DNA from: Candidatus Cloacimonadota bacterium
GTDB lineage: Bacteria; Cloacimonadota; Cloacimonadia; Cloacimonadales; TCS61
DNA: 42,673 bases
Direction: 5' to 3'
NCBI GenBank assembly: GCA_021735645.1
Contig: JAIPGP010000023.1
Span: 1 to 42,673 of the forward strand
Of the stretch, positions 34,991-42,673 are shown in pieces. Positions within the stretch are counted from its first letter, which is position 1. Each line of letters begins with the position of its first letter. The notes under the pieces are model-generated. The model saw only the letters and a program-made list of their open reading frames with translations. It was not told the DNA's origin and did no database searches. Both the position numbers and the translations under genes were made by a program.

Positions 34991-35664
34991 TTACTCCTTT
35001 TTATATTCAATCAAATTATCTTCTATTATACTTTTTGATTTTATATCTTTACTCTCGTTAAATATTGTATCTTGCCTATCCAGAACATTTTCAAACTTAT
35101 CCTTAGTCATCAACTTAATGATAATAGGAAATATATTGAAAAATTCTACTTTGAATTCATTGAATGATACACAAACATTGAATTCATGCGTAATCTTATT
35201 ACGTTTTATTCTAAATTTATGTAGTTGTTTTTTCTCTTTTTTAGTAATTAACTTTTTTTTAAAAGCAAAATCTATATTGTCAACTAATTTTTTTTTCCTT
35301 TATCAATGCATAAATGTAGGATTAATAAGTGCTCTATAAGTTTGCACAATTCTTCTATTGCCTTTTCATAGTCAGTTATTACAAGACGATTTTTAAAACT
35401 ATTAAAAACAAGCCTATCTTTATCTGGTAGTTGATTAATTACTACTTCCATTGTTAATATGAGTTCAATATAATCATTTACATCTTCATTTTCTGCAAAC
35501 TTGATTATTGAGTCTTTGTATTTAATAATTTTCTTTCGAGGAGTTAAATAGTATAATAATCTAAAAAAAGCAACGCTGGCAATAAAACAAGAAATTACTC
35601 TTCCTTTTTCGAAATTTTCCAGTAACTTTTTTCCGTCTGAATATTTCATCCTATTTCTTTGCAT
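34991..35664 (-). CDS. HEPN-domain protein (putative RNase/toxin) with a frameshift at an A9 tract
   Basis: Frame 1 runs from ATG 35664 (or 35649) to a TAG at 35286-35284. Just before that stop the coding strand has nine A (35296-35288), giving A-AAA-AAA in frame. One base back, the second frame stays open to TAA at 34993-34991. The joined protein of about 220-225 residues has an N-terminal helical part, then ITDYEKAIEELCKLIEHLLIL and LHKFRIKRNKITHEF. RNKITH (35203-35186) is the RNxxxH motif of HEPN RNases and comes only in the second frame. So the motif is made only by -1 slippage, by transcript slippage, or if the true sequence has ten A. It starts next to the FRG gene stop and is probably cotranslated with it. 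Confidence 0.7.
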
Positions 35665-37612
35665 GTTCACCATCAAAGTCAATTTGATCTAAAATATTTT
35701 TTCTTTCCTTAAATGTTAATCTTAATTTATTTTTTAAAATTCTATTCAAATAAACTCGACTATTTTTTATCTCAAATTCATCTGCATATAATTTTAAAAA
35801 TTCTTCGATGTCAACTGGTGAAAGTCCATTTTTATTTAGGAGTTTTTCAATATCCTCATTACTTTTTAGAATTGATGTTTCTTCATTAACCCTATCGCCT
35901 TCTCTTAAAGGTTCTTTATCATCAGTCTTAACTATTTGACCATTATTACTTAATTCAGTATTAGCTGATTTGTTTTCGTCAACACCACCTCCTGCACGAT
36001 TATAAAACTTTAATTCTTCTGTACTAACAGGTTCTTTCTCATTTACATAGTGGGTTGGTATTCTTAATTCTACTTTACTAACAGGTTCTTTCTCATTTAC
36101 ATAGTGGGTTGGTATTCTTGGAAAATATTCTGATAAATCCATAAGATCACCACTAGAATATTCAATCTTGAGATATTTTGTCATATTAGTAAGATCGGGA
36201 TAAACAACTCCTCCATGAATATTCATTAGCTTTAGATCTTCTAATAGGTCTCTCTTGGCTTCTTTATCAATGATTAGTATTTTTTCTATTTTAATTTTTT
36301 TAGTTCCAAAGTCTTTTGATTTATTAGCAATATTTATACCTACAAAAATGAAATCTCCGCTTTGGTTATTTATCCTGGGATTTCGAGCTACTCCTTTGAC
36401 AATATAGCAATTCTCCAAAATGTCACTCCTTTTCGACACATTCCCTTCAACAGTTTTTGAACATTCATCATATTCACTACAATTATTACAAATTTCATCA
36501 GGTGGTTTTTTTACCATCTCAGTGAGACATTTAATCCTTTTATCTTCAAAATTAACAATCTTTTCTTTATTTTCCTTTATTATAAATAGGGCACCATCTT
36601 TATTAAAATGGTAGTTACATGCGAAATACAAAGAAATTAATGGATTTCTTGTCAAGTCAAGTAGTCGAGTCGGAAGTCCAAAATGCTGCATAGTTATTAA
36701 TTTTTCATAATCCGACGCATCTTTGTTAAAATCATTTGGCTTTAATGAAAGTATCTCATAGAAAAGATTGTGCTCATTAAGCAGTAAATTTGGATTTCTG
36801 GAAATGCTTGTTTTTATCGGCCAGTCTGAATCTGATTGACCTCTATAAAAAACTGAATCTTTTTTTGAGTCTGACTCTGCTGCAAATTCTAAAACCTTTT
36901 TTAAGGGTTCTTTAGACGTATTTTTTGTAGGATATATGAATTCTAATTTACCCTCAAAATCATCTCTTATGTATAGATCACTTTTTTTCTTTTTTGCATT
37001 ATCTGTAATATTTAAATCCTCATCTTGATAAATCTCAGATTTATTAGACCACCTTCTCTTCTCATTTTCATTAAGTTTATCTTGTTTCCCAATATATTGT
37101 TTTTCTAATTTATGGAATCCTTTTACTTTCAATTTATTAAGGTGATCCATATTTACATAGTTCTTATTATCAGTACTTTTTTTAAAGCAATATTTAAAGT
37201 ATTCAGATAAGAAATTGTTTCTTTGAATTTCAATAAGATCAGTATCATAATCAAAAATTGATTTGATCAAATCATAAAGTATGAACTCCTTTAAATAATC
37301 ATATCTACTCTGCTGTCCCTTTTCTCCTTTCTCAAACAAGAAATTTAAATTAGTCGTAATAATCTCAATTCTTGATGATCCCTTGATTTCAAAATTGATC
37401 CTGTCATCATTGAAGTACCTTGAGGCTTCATTATTGATTTTTAATACATCTTCTTCACCTAATTCACAGTACTTGAATTTAACTCCCAGATAATTCTCAA
37501 AATAATCATGATTAAGATAATAATATTTCTTTTTTGTTAAAATTTGCTCAATTAAGAATTCAAGCAATAATCCCTGAATTCTTTCTTCAATTTTCTGTAA
37601 ATCCATACTCAC
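35651..37612 (-). CDS. FRG-domain protein associated with a type I restriction-modification locus
   Basis: A 653-residue protein. Residues about 235-345 form the FRG domain (PF08867): VFYRGQSDSDWPI, the motif that names it, and MQHFGLPTRLLDLTRNPLISL with YFAC. The N-terminal 230 residues are charged and unlike anything I know. Cys375-x-x-Cys378 and Cys384 may bind a metal. Residues 499-512 and 517-530 (RIPTHYVNEKEPVS) are an exact repeat from a 43-base duplication at 36023-36119, period 54 bases. FRG domains occur in defence and toxin contexts but their activity is not established. GTG 37612 follows the hsdS stop with no gap, and ATG 37606 is the alternative. The HEPN gene starts at its stop. 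Confidence 0.8.
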   Translation of the reverse strand: MSMDLQKIEERIQGLLLEFLIEQILTKKKYYYLNHDYFENYLGVKFKYCELGEEDVLKINNEASRYFNDDRINFEIKGSSRIEIITTNLNFLFEKGEKGQQSRYDYLKEFILYDLIKSIFDYDTDLIEIQRNNFLSEYFKYCFKKSTDNKNYVNMDHLNKLKVKGFHKLEKQYIGKQDKLNENEKRRWSNKSEIYQDEDLNITDNAKKKKSDLYIRDDFEGKLEFIYPTKNTSKEPLKKVLEFAAESDSKKDSVFYRGQSDSDWPIKTSISRNPNLLLNEHNLFYEILSLKPNDFNKDASDYEKLITMQHFGLPTRLLDLTRNPLISLYFACNYHFNKDGALFIIKENKEKIVNFEDKRIKCLTEMVKKPPDEICNNCSEYDECSKTVEGNVSKRSDILENCYIVKGVARNPRINNQSGDFIFVGINIANKSKDFGTKKIKIEKILIIDKEAKRDLLEDLKLMNIHGGVVYPDLTNMTKYLKIEYSSGDLMDLSEYFPRIPTHYVNEKEPVSKVELRIPTHYVNEKEPVSTEELKFYNRAGGGVDENKSANTELSNNGQIVKTDDKEPLREGDRVNEETSILKSNEDIEKLLNKNGLSPVDIEEFLKLYADEFEIKNSRVYLNRILKNKLRLTFKERKNILDQIDFDGEHAKK

Positions 37613-38827
37613 CTATACAAACATCTTCTGCAGAAGACCCTTTTTCCACTTCTTCATCAGTTCTAATTTTTGACTAATTTTATCTATCTTATCATCAATT
37701 GATATTAAGAAATCTGCAATTTTAATTTGCTCTTCTAAAACAGGAATGCTGACTTTCAATTTTAAGAAATCTTTTTTGCACATTACCCTATTCCTTCCTG
37801 CTCCTCCCGGTGATATTACTCCAAGCTGATATTTAAATCGTTTCCTTTTTACAAAATACTCAAGAAAATTAATATCATTATTATCCTTTATCAAATAAGT
37901 AGGAAATCTGTGAGATACAAGTCTGCAGTTATCTTGTTTCTTACATACTGCTATTGCATGCTCCCAGGCAAAGGTTATGTTTACAATTAGATCTCCTTCT
38001 CGAACTTTAAATAATTTTGTCATAGATATATTGTCAGGGTTATCTATAAATTTGTGGAAAGTCCCTTTTGCATGAGAACGTATCCCCAAAGTCTCATAAG
38101 GCTTGTTAGGTTTATCCACACTCCTGATAATCGGCTTAATTATTTGCCCAAGTTTCTTTTCTTCCCAGTTAGGAAAATTATTCCCATTATCATTTTTAAA
38201 TCTGATCTTTTGTGAAAATATCTTTTGAATTACTCCTTTCTTGTATTCTTCCAATAGTTCTTTTTCACTGGAAATTTGTTCTATCTTTTCATCTACTGAT
38301 GTTATGAAATTTGAGATTTTAGTTTGCTCAATTGTTTTAGGTAGTCTTAATTTAAGAGTTTTTAGATGACTTGGATACAAATGGACAATAGAATTACCTT
38401 GGGCTAGTCTTGCAATACTATATCTCATTTTATTATTTAAGTAATATGATAAAAAAACACCATTAATTGATGATCTGATAATATTTATATCTCCTCCAAT
38501 TGCAATTCCTGATTTTGTTATACATGAAGCCGTTGCAATATCTAAATTGGTTTCACCAGAAGCAGGTATAATTACATCATTTTCCTCGCTCAATACTAAC
38601 ACTCTAATATCCAAATTTGTATTAGAATAAACCGAACTTATTATCTCATTATAAGTTGTATATAATTCTCCATATCTTATACAATTAATTTCACCTTCAG
38701 GATGAATATCGGTTTTGGAAATTCCTTTACCTTTGTAGAATGATGCTTTTTCTCCTAAAATAGATAATTCCCACATTTCATTAAACTCAGGAAATCTCAA
38801 TTCAGGTGATATTCTTATTACATTCAT
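37613..38827 (-). CDS. hsdS: Type I restriction-modification specificity subunit
   Basis: A 404-residue protein with two target-recognition domains, each followed by a conserved helical spacer: EQTKISNFITSVDEKIEQIS near 165 and EEQIKIADFLISIDDKIDKIS near 368. The second half starts GNNFPNWEEKKLGQII, mirroring the N-terminal RFPEFNEMWELSILGEK. This internal symmetry is typical of HsdS, which reads a split DNA target and bridges two HsdM subunits. Its ATG overlaps the hsdM stop by four bases. The recognition site cannot be predicted from sequence alone. Confidence 0.92.
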   Translation of the reverse strand: MNVIRISPELRFPEFNEMWELSILGEKASFYKGKGISKTDIHPEGEINCIRYGELYTTYNEIISSVYSNTNLDIRVLVLSEENDVIIPASGETNLDIATASCITKSGIAIGGDINIIRSSINGVFLSYYLNNKMRYSIARLAQGNSIVHLYPSHLKTLKLRLPKTIEQTKISNFITSVDEKIEQISSEKELLEEYKKGVIQKIFSQKIRFKNDNGNNFPNWEEKKLGQIIKPIIRSVDKPNKPYETLGIRSHAKGTFHKFIDNPDNISMTKLFKVREGDLIVNITFAWEHAIAVCKKQDNCRLVSHRFPTYLIKDNNDINFLEYFVKRKRFKYQLGVISPGGAGRNRVMCKKDFLKLKVSIPVLEEQIKIADFLISIDDKIDKISQKLELMKKWKKGLLQKMFV

Positions 38828-40401
38828 CTATCTTCCTCAAATACCGGAGCTTCAATTCCAAGTTCTTCACAATAGAGCTTTAACTTTTGATCAGTATCTT
38901 TCATTTCTGTTTCAATATCTGACAGTTGTGAGATAATTTCATCAAGATCAACAGGTTCTTCTTCTTCAAATGTATCTACGTATCTTGGGATATTCAAATT
39001 ATAATCATTTTCTTTTATATCTTTCAATGAAGCTTTGTATGAGTATTTATCAATCACAACTCTATTTTTATAAGTTGAAAAAATTCTTTCAATATCTTCT
39101 TGGCGTAGTATATTTTGATTAGTTTCTTTTTCAAAATCACTACTTGCATCAATAAATAGTATATCTGTGATCTCCCGACATTTCTTAAAGACGAGAACTA
39201 CAGCAGGTATTGAAGTCCCATAAAAAATATTTGCCGGTAAACCTATCACTGCATCAAGCCAGTTCTTATCCTTGATCAAATACTTCCTTATCACACCTTC
39301 TGCAGCCCCTCTAAACAAAACGCCATGAGGCAATACAATTGTCATCGTTCCATCTTCTGATAAACGGGATAGCATGTGTAAAACAAAAGCATAATCTGCC
39401 TTAGATTTAGGAGCAAGTTTTCCTGCAGCACTAAATCTGCTATCACTTAGAAAAGTCTGCCTTGCCAACCAATGCGCTGAGAAAGGTGGATTAGCAACTA
39501 CAGCTTCAAACTTAATATCCTCTTTATGGCGTGGTTCTTCTAGTGTATCTCCCTGTTGTATATCAAAAGAATTGTATTTTACTCCATGCAGGATCATATT
39601 CATTCTCGCCAGGTTATATGTTGTTGTATTCAATTCCTGACCGTAATAATCTGCTACTTTGCATTCTTTACCAACTCTTAAAAGTAAGGAACCCGAACCG
39701 CAGGTCGGATCATAAACAGAGCTAATTCTATCTTTACCTAATGTTACAATTTTTGCCATCAATTTTGATACCTGTTGCGGTGTATAGAATTCTCCTGCTT
39801 TTTTTCCTGCTCCGCTGGCAAATTTTCCAATAAGATATTCATATGCATCACCCAGAATATCGGAATCCGTGTCTGCAAATTTGAAATTAATATCATCATA
39901 TAGATGCTTTATGACAGCAGAGATAAGCTTATTTTTTTGTTCCACAGTCCTGCCTAGTTTAGATGAAGAAAGGTCAACATCTTCAAATAGACCGGAAAAT
40001 TCTTCTTCACTTTCATGCCCAAGAGTTGCTTCTTCAATTGATTTTAGCGCTTTTGCCAGGTCTTCTATTATGAATTCTCCATTCTTCGCTCTAGATGCAA
40101 TGTTATGAAATAAATCCTTTGGCTCAATGAAATAACCTAAAGTTTCAATGCACTCTTCTTTCAAGCTTTCAGCTAAGTCTTTATCATTCATGGCTTCTGA
40201 AAAAGTTTTATTATCTACTTTCAATTCTGAAGTTACGTGTGCCTCAATGTTTTCCGAAAGAAATTTATAAAATATAAATCCCAGAATATAATCCCTGAAT
40301 TCATCTGCTCCCATGTTTCCGCGCAAGGTATTTGCTATATCCCATAATTTCTGTTCTAATTTCCTCTTATTATCACTCATCTTTTTTTTATCCTCTACCA
40401 T
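38824..40401 (-). CDS. hsdM: Type I restriction-modification DNA methyltransferase subunit
   Basis: A 525-residue adenine-N6 methyltransferase. The N-terminal HsdM_N helical domain (LEQKLWDIANTLRGNMGADEFRDYILGFIF) is followed by GEFYTPQQVSKLM near 203, SAM motif DPTCGSGSLL at 231-240 and catalytic NPPF at 304-307. The C-terminal part has LNIPRYVDTF and ends in a helical S-binding region. ATG 40401 overlaps the hsdR stop by seven bases. ATG 40380 is an alternative, better placed after GAGG. The methylase looks intact. Confidence 0.95.
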   Translation of the reverse strand: MVEDKKKMSDNKRKLEQKLWDIANTLRGNMGADEFRDYILGFIFYKFLSENIEAHVTSELKVDNKTFSEAMNDKDLAESLKEECIETLGYFIEPKDLFHNIASRAKNGEFIIEDLAKALKSIEEATLGHESEEEFSGLFEDVDLSSSKLGRTVEQKNKLISAVIKHLYDDINFKFADTDSDILGDAYEYLIGKFASGAGKKAGEFYTPQQVSKLMAKIVTLGKDRISSVYDPTCGSGSLLLRVGKECKVADYYGQELNTTTYNLARMNMILHGVKYNSFDIQQGDTLEEPRHKEDIKFEAVVANPPFSAHWLARQTFLSDSRFSAAGKLAPKSKADYAFVLHMLSRLSEDGTMTIVLPHGVLFRGAAEGVIRKYLIKDKNWLDAVIGLPANIFYGTSIPAVVLVFKKCREITDILFIDASSDFEKETNQNILRQEDIERIFSTYKNRVVIDKYSYKASLKDIKENDYNLNIPRYVDTFEEEEPVDLDEIISQLSDIETEMKDTDQKLKLYCEELGIEAPVFEEDR

Positions 40402-42599
40402 CTATATTTGTTTACAATCTCTATTATTTTTTGTTTGATATTTTTCATCTTCTTCCTTCTGTCAATAAATCTATAAATTGATATGAAAGTTTCTGTTATT
40501 CTATCTCCGAATATCTTATTGGAAAATTCATAATCTTCAATTAAATTATAAAGTCTTTCCTTATCAAGATTTTCAGTTTCTGCCAAATAGTCTATCTCTT
40601 TTGATCTTTCTCTATCTAAATATTCATCAAAACTTTCTTCAAAATCAGCATCTTTTGGTAATTCCGGAAGATTTTTGTTAATAAAGTTTTCAACTAATTC
40701 TCGTTTATCTCTTAATTGCTCAGAACCTGCCATTGTTTTAAGAATGAATTCTACATCTGCAGGATAACCTGGAGATTCTGTATCAAGGTCTTTTAACAGC
40801 TTCATAATATAAGCGACATTAATATTATCTCGCCAGATCAATTCTACTTCAAAATCAAGATCATCCATAATAGATTCTTTTTCTACTCTTGCGTTCCGGA
40901 TTAAATCAAATAGATCCAGGTACTTACTACGATAATCTTCAAACTGCTGCTTGGTCATCGATAAATCAGCAAAAGTAAATTCAGTAAATGTTGTTAAAAT
41001 ATTCATGATTCGCAGAAGGATTCTGAAGGCTTTAATAAAAGCTGCTTTCTGTTCTTCGCCTTCCAATTCATCTACTGGTTTAATGCTTGGAGTAATAATT
41101 AATAACTCGATAACATTTTTATTAAATTCATTAACGTATTCCTGATAGGGCTTCATTAAAACTGTCTCAAGTGCTTCTACATTGGAAAATAGTTTTATTG
41201 CTTCATCAGTTCTTCTTTTAAGATTTCGAAATGCTACAATATTACCGTACCGCTTTCTTTCCCCAAATATTCTGTTTGTTCTCGAATATGCCTGAATCAA
41301 ACCGTGATATCTTAAATTCTTATCTATATATAAAGTATTCAGATATTTACTGTCAAAGCCTGTCAGGAACATATCTACAACAAGTAAAATATCTATTTTT
41401 CTTTCTTTCACTTTTTTAGAAATATCAACATTATATGCATTGAACCCATTTGCGTTATTCAAATCAAAGTTAGTGTTGTACATCTTATTATAGTCACCTA
41501 CAATAACATCGAGATTCTCCCTTGAATGAGTATATTGCTTTGAATAATCTGGCTTATATTCAATCACAGGTTCTGCAACTTGATCTAATTCCTCATATTC
41601 ATAATTTCCATCAATATCAGTCATACTCTGATTTTCTTGATATGAAAATATAGCTGCTATTTTTAAATCATGATCTATGCTCTTGAAAATTTCGTAGTAT
41701 TTCAAAAGATTAGGTATTGAACTTATAGCAAAAATCGCATTGAAGTCTTTACTATAGGTTTTTGTATTATGATTCTTAACTATGAAGTTGACTATTTTCT
41801 TTAGTCTTTTGTCTGAATCAAAAACTTCCTTTGTATTTATATCCTTAACTTTTATATCATCCACATCTAGATCACTTCCATCTTGGTTCAATAGTTTTCT
41901 CGAACTAAACGTTGAGTAATATTCCACTGAAAAACCTAAAACATTATCATCATCTATCGCATCTTTAATTACATATCTATGTAAACACTCATCAAACAAG
42001 TCTTTAGTTGTAGAGAAATTGATCTTATTGTCATTGAATATTGGAGTTCCTGTAAAACCAAAAAAAGTCTTGTTAGTAAAAAATTTACTTATTCTTTTGT
42101 GTGTATCCCCAAATTGACTGCGATGGCATTCATCAAAAATAAATATAATTCTTTTGTCTCTGGATACTTCCATTTTTGTCTGGTAATATCTCTTGCTAAT
42201 AGCACTGTTCAATTTCTGAATTGTTGTGATTATTAACTTAGTTTTGTTATCGGTTACCTGTTTTATTAAAACCTTTGTGTTCTCTGTGCCATCTACTGAA
42301 CCTTTAGAATAAGAATTAAATTCTGTCATTGTATGATAATCAAGGTCTTTTCTATCAACAACAAAAATTACTTTATCAACATCATTATCCATTGTAAGAA
42401 TTTGACTTGCTTTAAATGAGGTAAGTGTTTTTCCACTTCCTGTTGTATGCCATATATATCCGTTTTTTTGAACTTTATTTTCAACTCTGTTTACTATCTT
42501 CTCAACTGCATAATACTGATATGGTCTAAGAACCATTAATCCTGCATTCCCGCTAATAATAACGAGGAAAAATTTATAACTACAATAAAAATATGACAA
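40395..42599 (-). CDS. hsdR: Type I restriction subunit HsdR, motor part only (nuclease domain missing)
   Basis: An SF2 translocase with Walker A WHTTGSGKT near 50-58, FDECHRSQFGD near 155, GFTGTP near 180 and motif VI-like LIQAYSRTNR, then the C-terminal helical domain that contacts the methylase. Typical HsdR has about 1000 residues and begins with a PD-(D/E)xK nuclease domain of about 250. Here similarity starts at LRPYQYYAVEKI, some 25 residues in. The start is TTG 42599 with no ribosome site. ATG 42536 after AGGA would give a clean 713-residue motor. Only 74 bases remain upstream in the window, and these include a divergent start, so the nuclease domain is absent from this reading frame. 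Confidence 0.85.
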   Translation of the reverse strand: MSYFYCSYKFFLVIISGNAGLMVLRPYQYYAVEKIVNRVENKVQKNGYIWHTTGSGKTLTSFKASQILTMDNDVDKVIFVVDRKDLDYHTMTEFNSYSKGSVDGTENTKVLIKQVTDNKTKLIITTIQKLNSAISKRYYQTKMEVSRDKRIIFIFDECHRSQFGDTHKRISKFFTNKTFFGFTGTPIFNDNKINFSTTKDLFDECLHRYVIKDAIDDDNVLGFSVEYYSTFSSRKLLNQDGSDLDVDDIKVKDINTKEVFDSDKRLKKIVNFIVKNHNTKTYSKDFNAIFAISSIPNLLKYYEIFKSIDHDLKIAAIFSYQENQSMTDIDGNYEYEELDQVAEPVIEYKPDYSKQYTHSRENLDVIVGDYNKMYNTNFDLNNANGFNAYNVDISKKVKERKIDILLVVDMFLTGFDSKYLNTLYIDKNLRYHGLIQAYSRTNRIFGERKRYGNIVAFRNLKRRTDEAIKLFSNVEALETVLMKPYQEYVNEFNKNVIELLIITPSIKPVDELEGEEQKAAFIKAFRILLRIMNILTTFTEFTFADLSMTKQQFEDYRSKYLDLFDLIRNARVEKESIMDDLDFEVELIWRDNINVAYIMKLLKDLDTESPGYPADVEFILKTMAGSEQLRDKRELVENFINKNLPELPKDADFEESFDEYLDRERSKEIDYLAETENLDKERLYNLIEDYEFSNKIFGDRITETFISIYRFIDRRKKMKNIKQKIIEIVNKYRW

Positions 42600-42673
42600 A
42601 ATGCATATTTTTTTTGCTTTTCTTCTCGTTACTATTATATTATTAGTAACGATGTTTAAAGGAGTGGAATATG
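42600..42673 (+). promoter_or_regulatory. Operator-like inverted repeat and start of a divergent gene at the window edge
   Basis: TCGTTACTA (42626-42634) and TAGTAACGA (42644-42652) form a 9-bp perfect inverted repeat with a 9-base spacer. AAAGGAG follows at 42658-42664 and ATG at 42671-42673, the last base of the window. This looks like the operator and start of a plus-strand gene, perhaps a self-regulating repressor. Only the start codon is inside the window, so the gene cannot be identified. Confidence 0.5.

Noticed and set aside
34980-35339. Plus-strand ORF of 119 residues
   Set aside because: It is antisense to the second frame of the HEPN gene, has low-complexity hydrophobic sequence and no ribosome site.

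Overview
The window looks like a chromosome segment of an uncultured, low-GC, Gram-negative-type bacterium. Supporting signs are a lipoprotein with a lipobox, a MetRS with the KxSTS version of the KMSKS loop, PPi-type phosphofructokinase and a COG2403 GTPase. The gene set and style recall the FCB-group/Cloacimonadota lineage, but that placement is inference and no rRNA is present to settle it. Most genes have a clear GGAG-type ribosome binding site.

Layout. 1-1033: tail of an IS1595/ISXO2-type transposase, then a HigBA-like toxin-antitoxin pair. 1124-3751: a three-gene ECF importer (YkoE/YkoD/YkoC type, probably for a thiamine precursor). 3775-5476: pyruvate kinase, a shared two-way terminator and a tRNA operon (Gly-Cys-Leu) on the minus strand. 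5638-11130: methyltransferase, RNase HII, two tandem phosphofructokinases with different phosphoryl-donor signatures, a SpoVG-like protein and HflX. 11163-17848: amino-acid and sugar metabolism (aminotransferase, asd, lysC, galE, PatB-like lyase, nitroreductase). 18137-19459: COG2403 GTPase behind a hairpin-rich leader. 19541-31989, mostly minus strand: metG, a YhiN flavoprotein, a hybrid-input sensor kinase, birA, queA, leuS and a TPR lipoprotein. 32041-34234 is poor in genes and rich in repeats: palindromes, a 27-bp direct repeat, a 10-bp x4 repeat, and 7-bp TTTTCAA repeats between two 53-bp copies.

34235-42673 is an accessory, visibly more A+T-rich block on the minus strand: hsdR (motor only, no nuclease domain), hsdM, hsdS, a FRG-domain protein, a HEPN-type protein split by a frameshift in an A9 tract, then radC. 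The genes from hsdR to the HEPN gene overlap or abut, so they read as one operon. A type I restriction-modification locus with a translationally coupled FRG + HEPN pair is the best candidate here for an undescribed defence system.

The second notable item is a 22-codon leader ORF with five consecutive Leu codons directly upstream of leuS (30241-30309). It suggests leucine-responsive attenuation of leucyl-tRNA synthetase.
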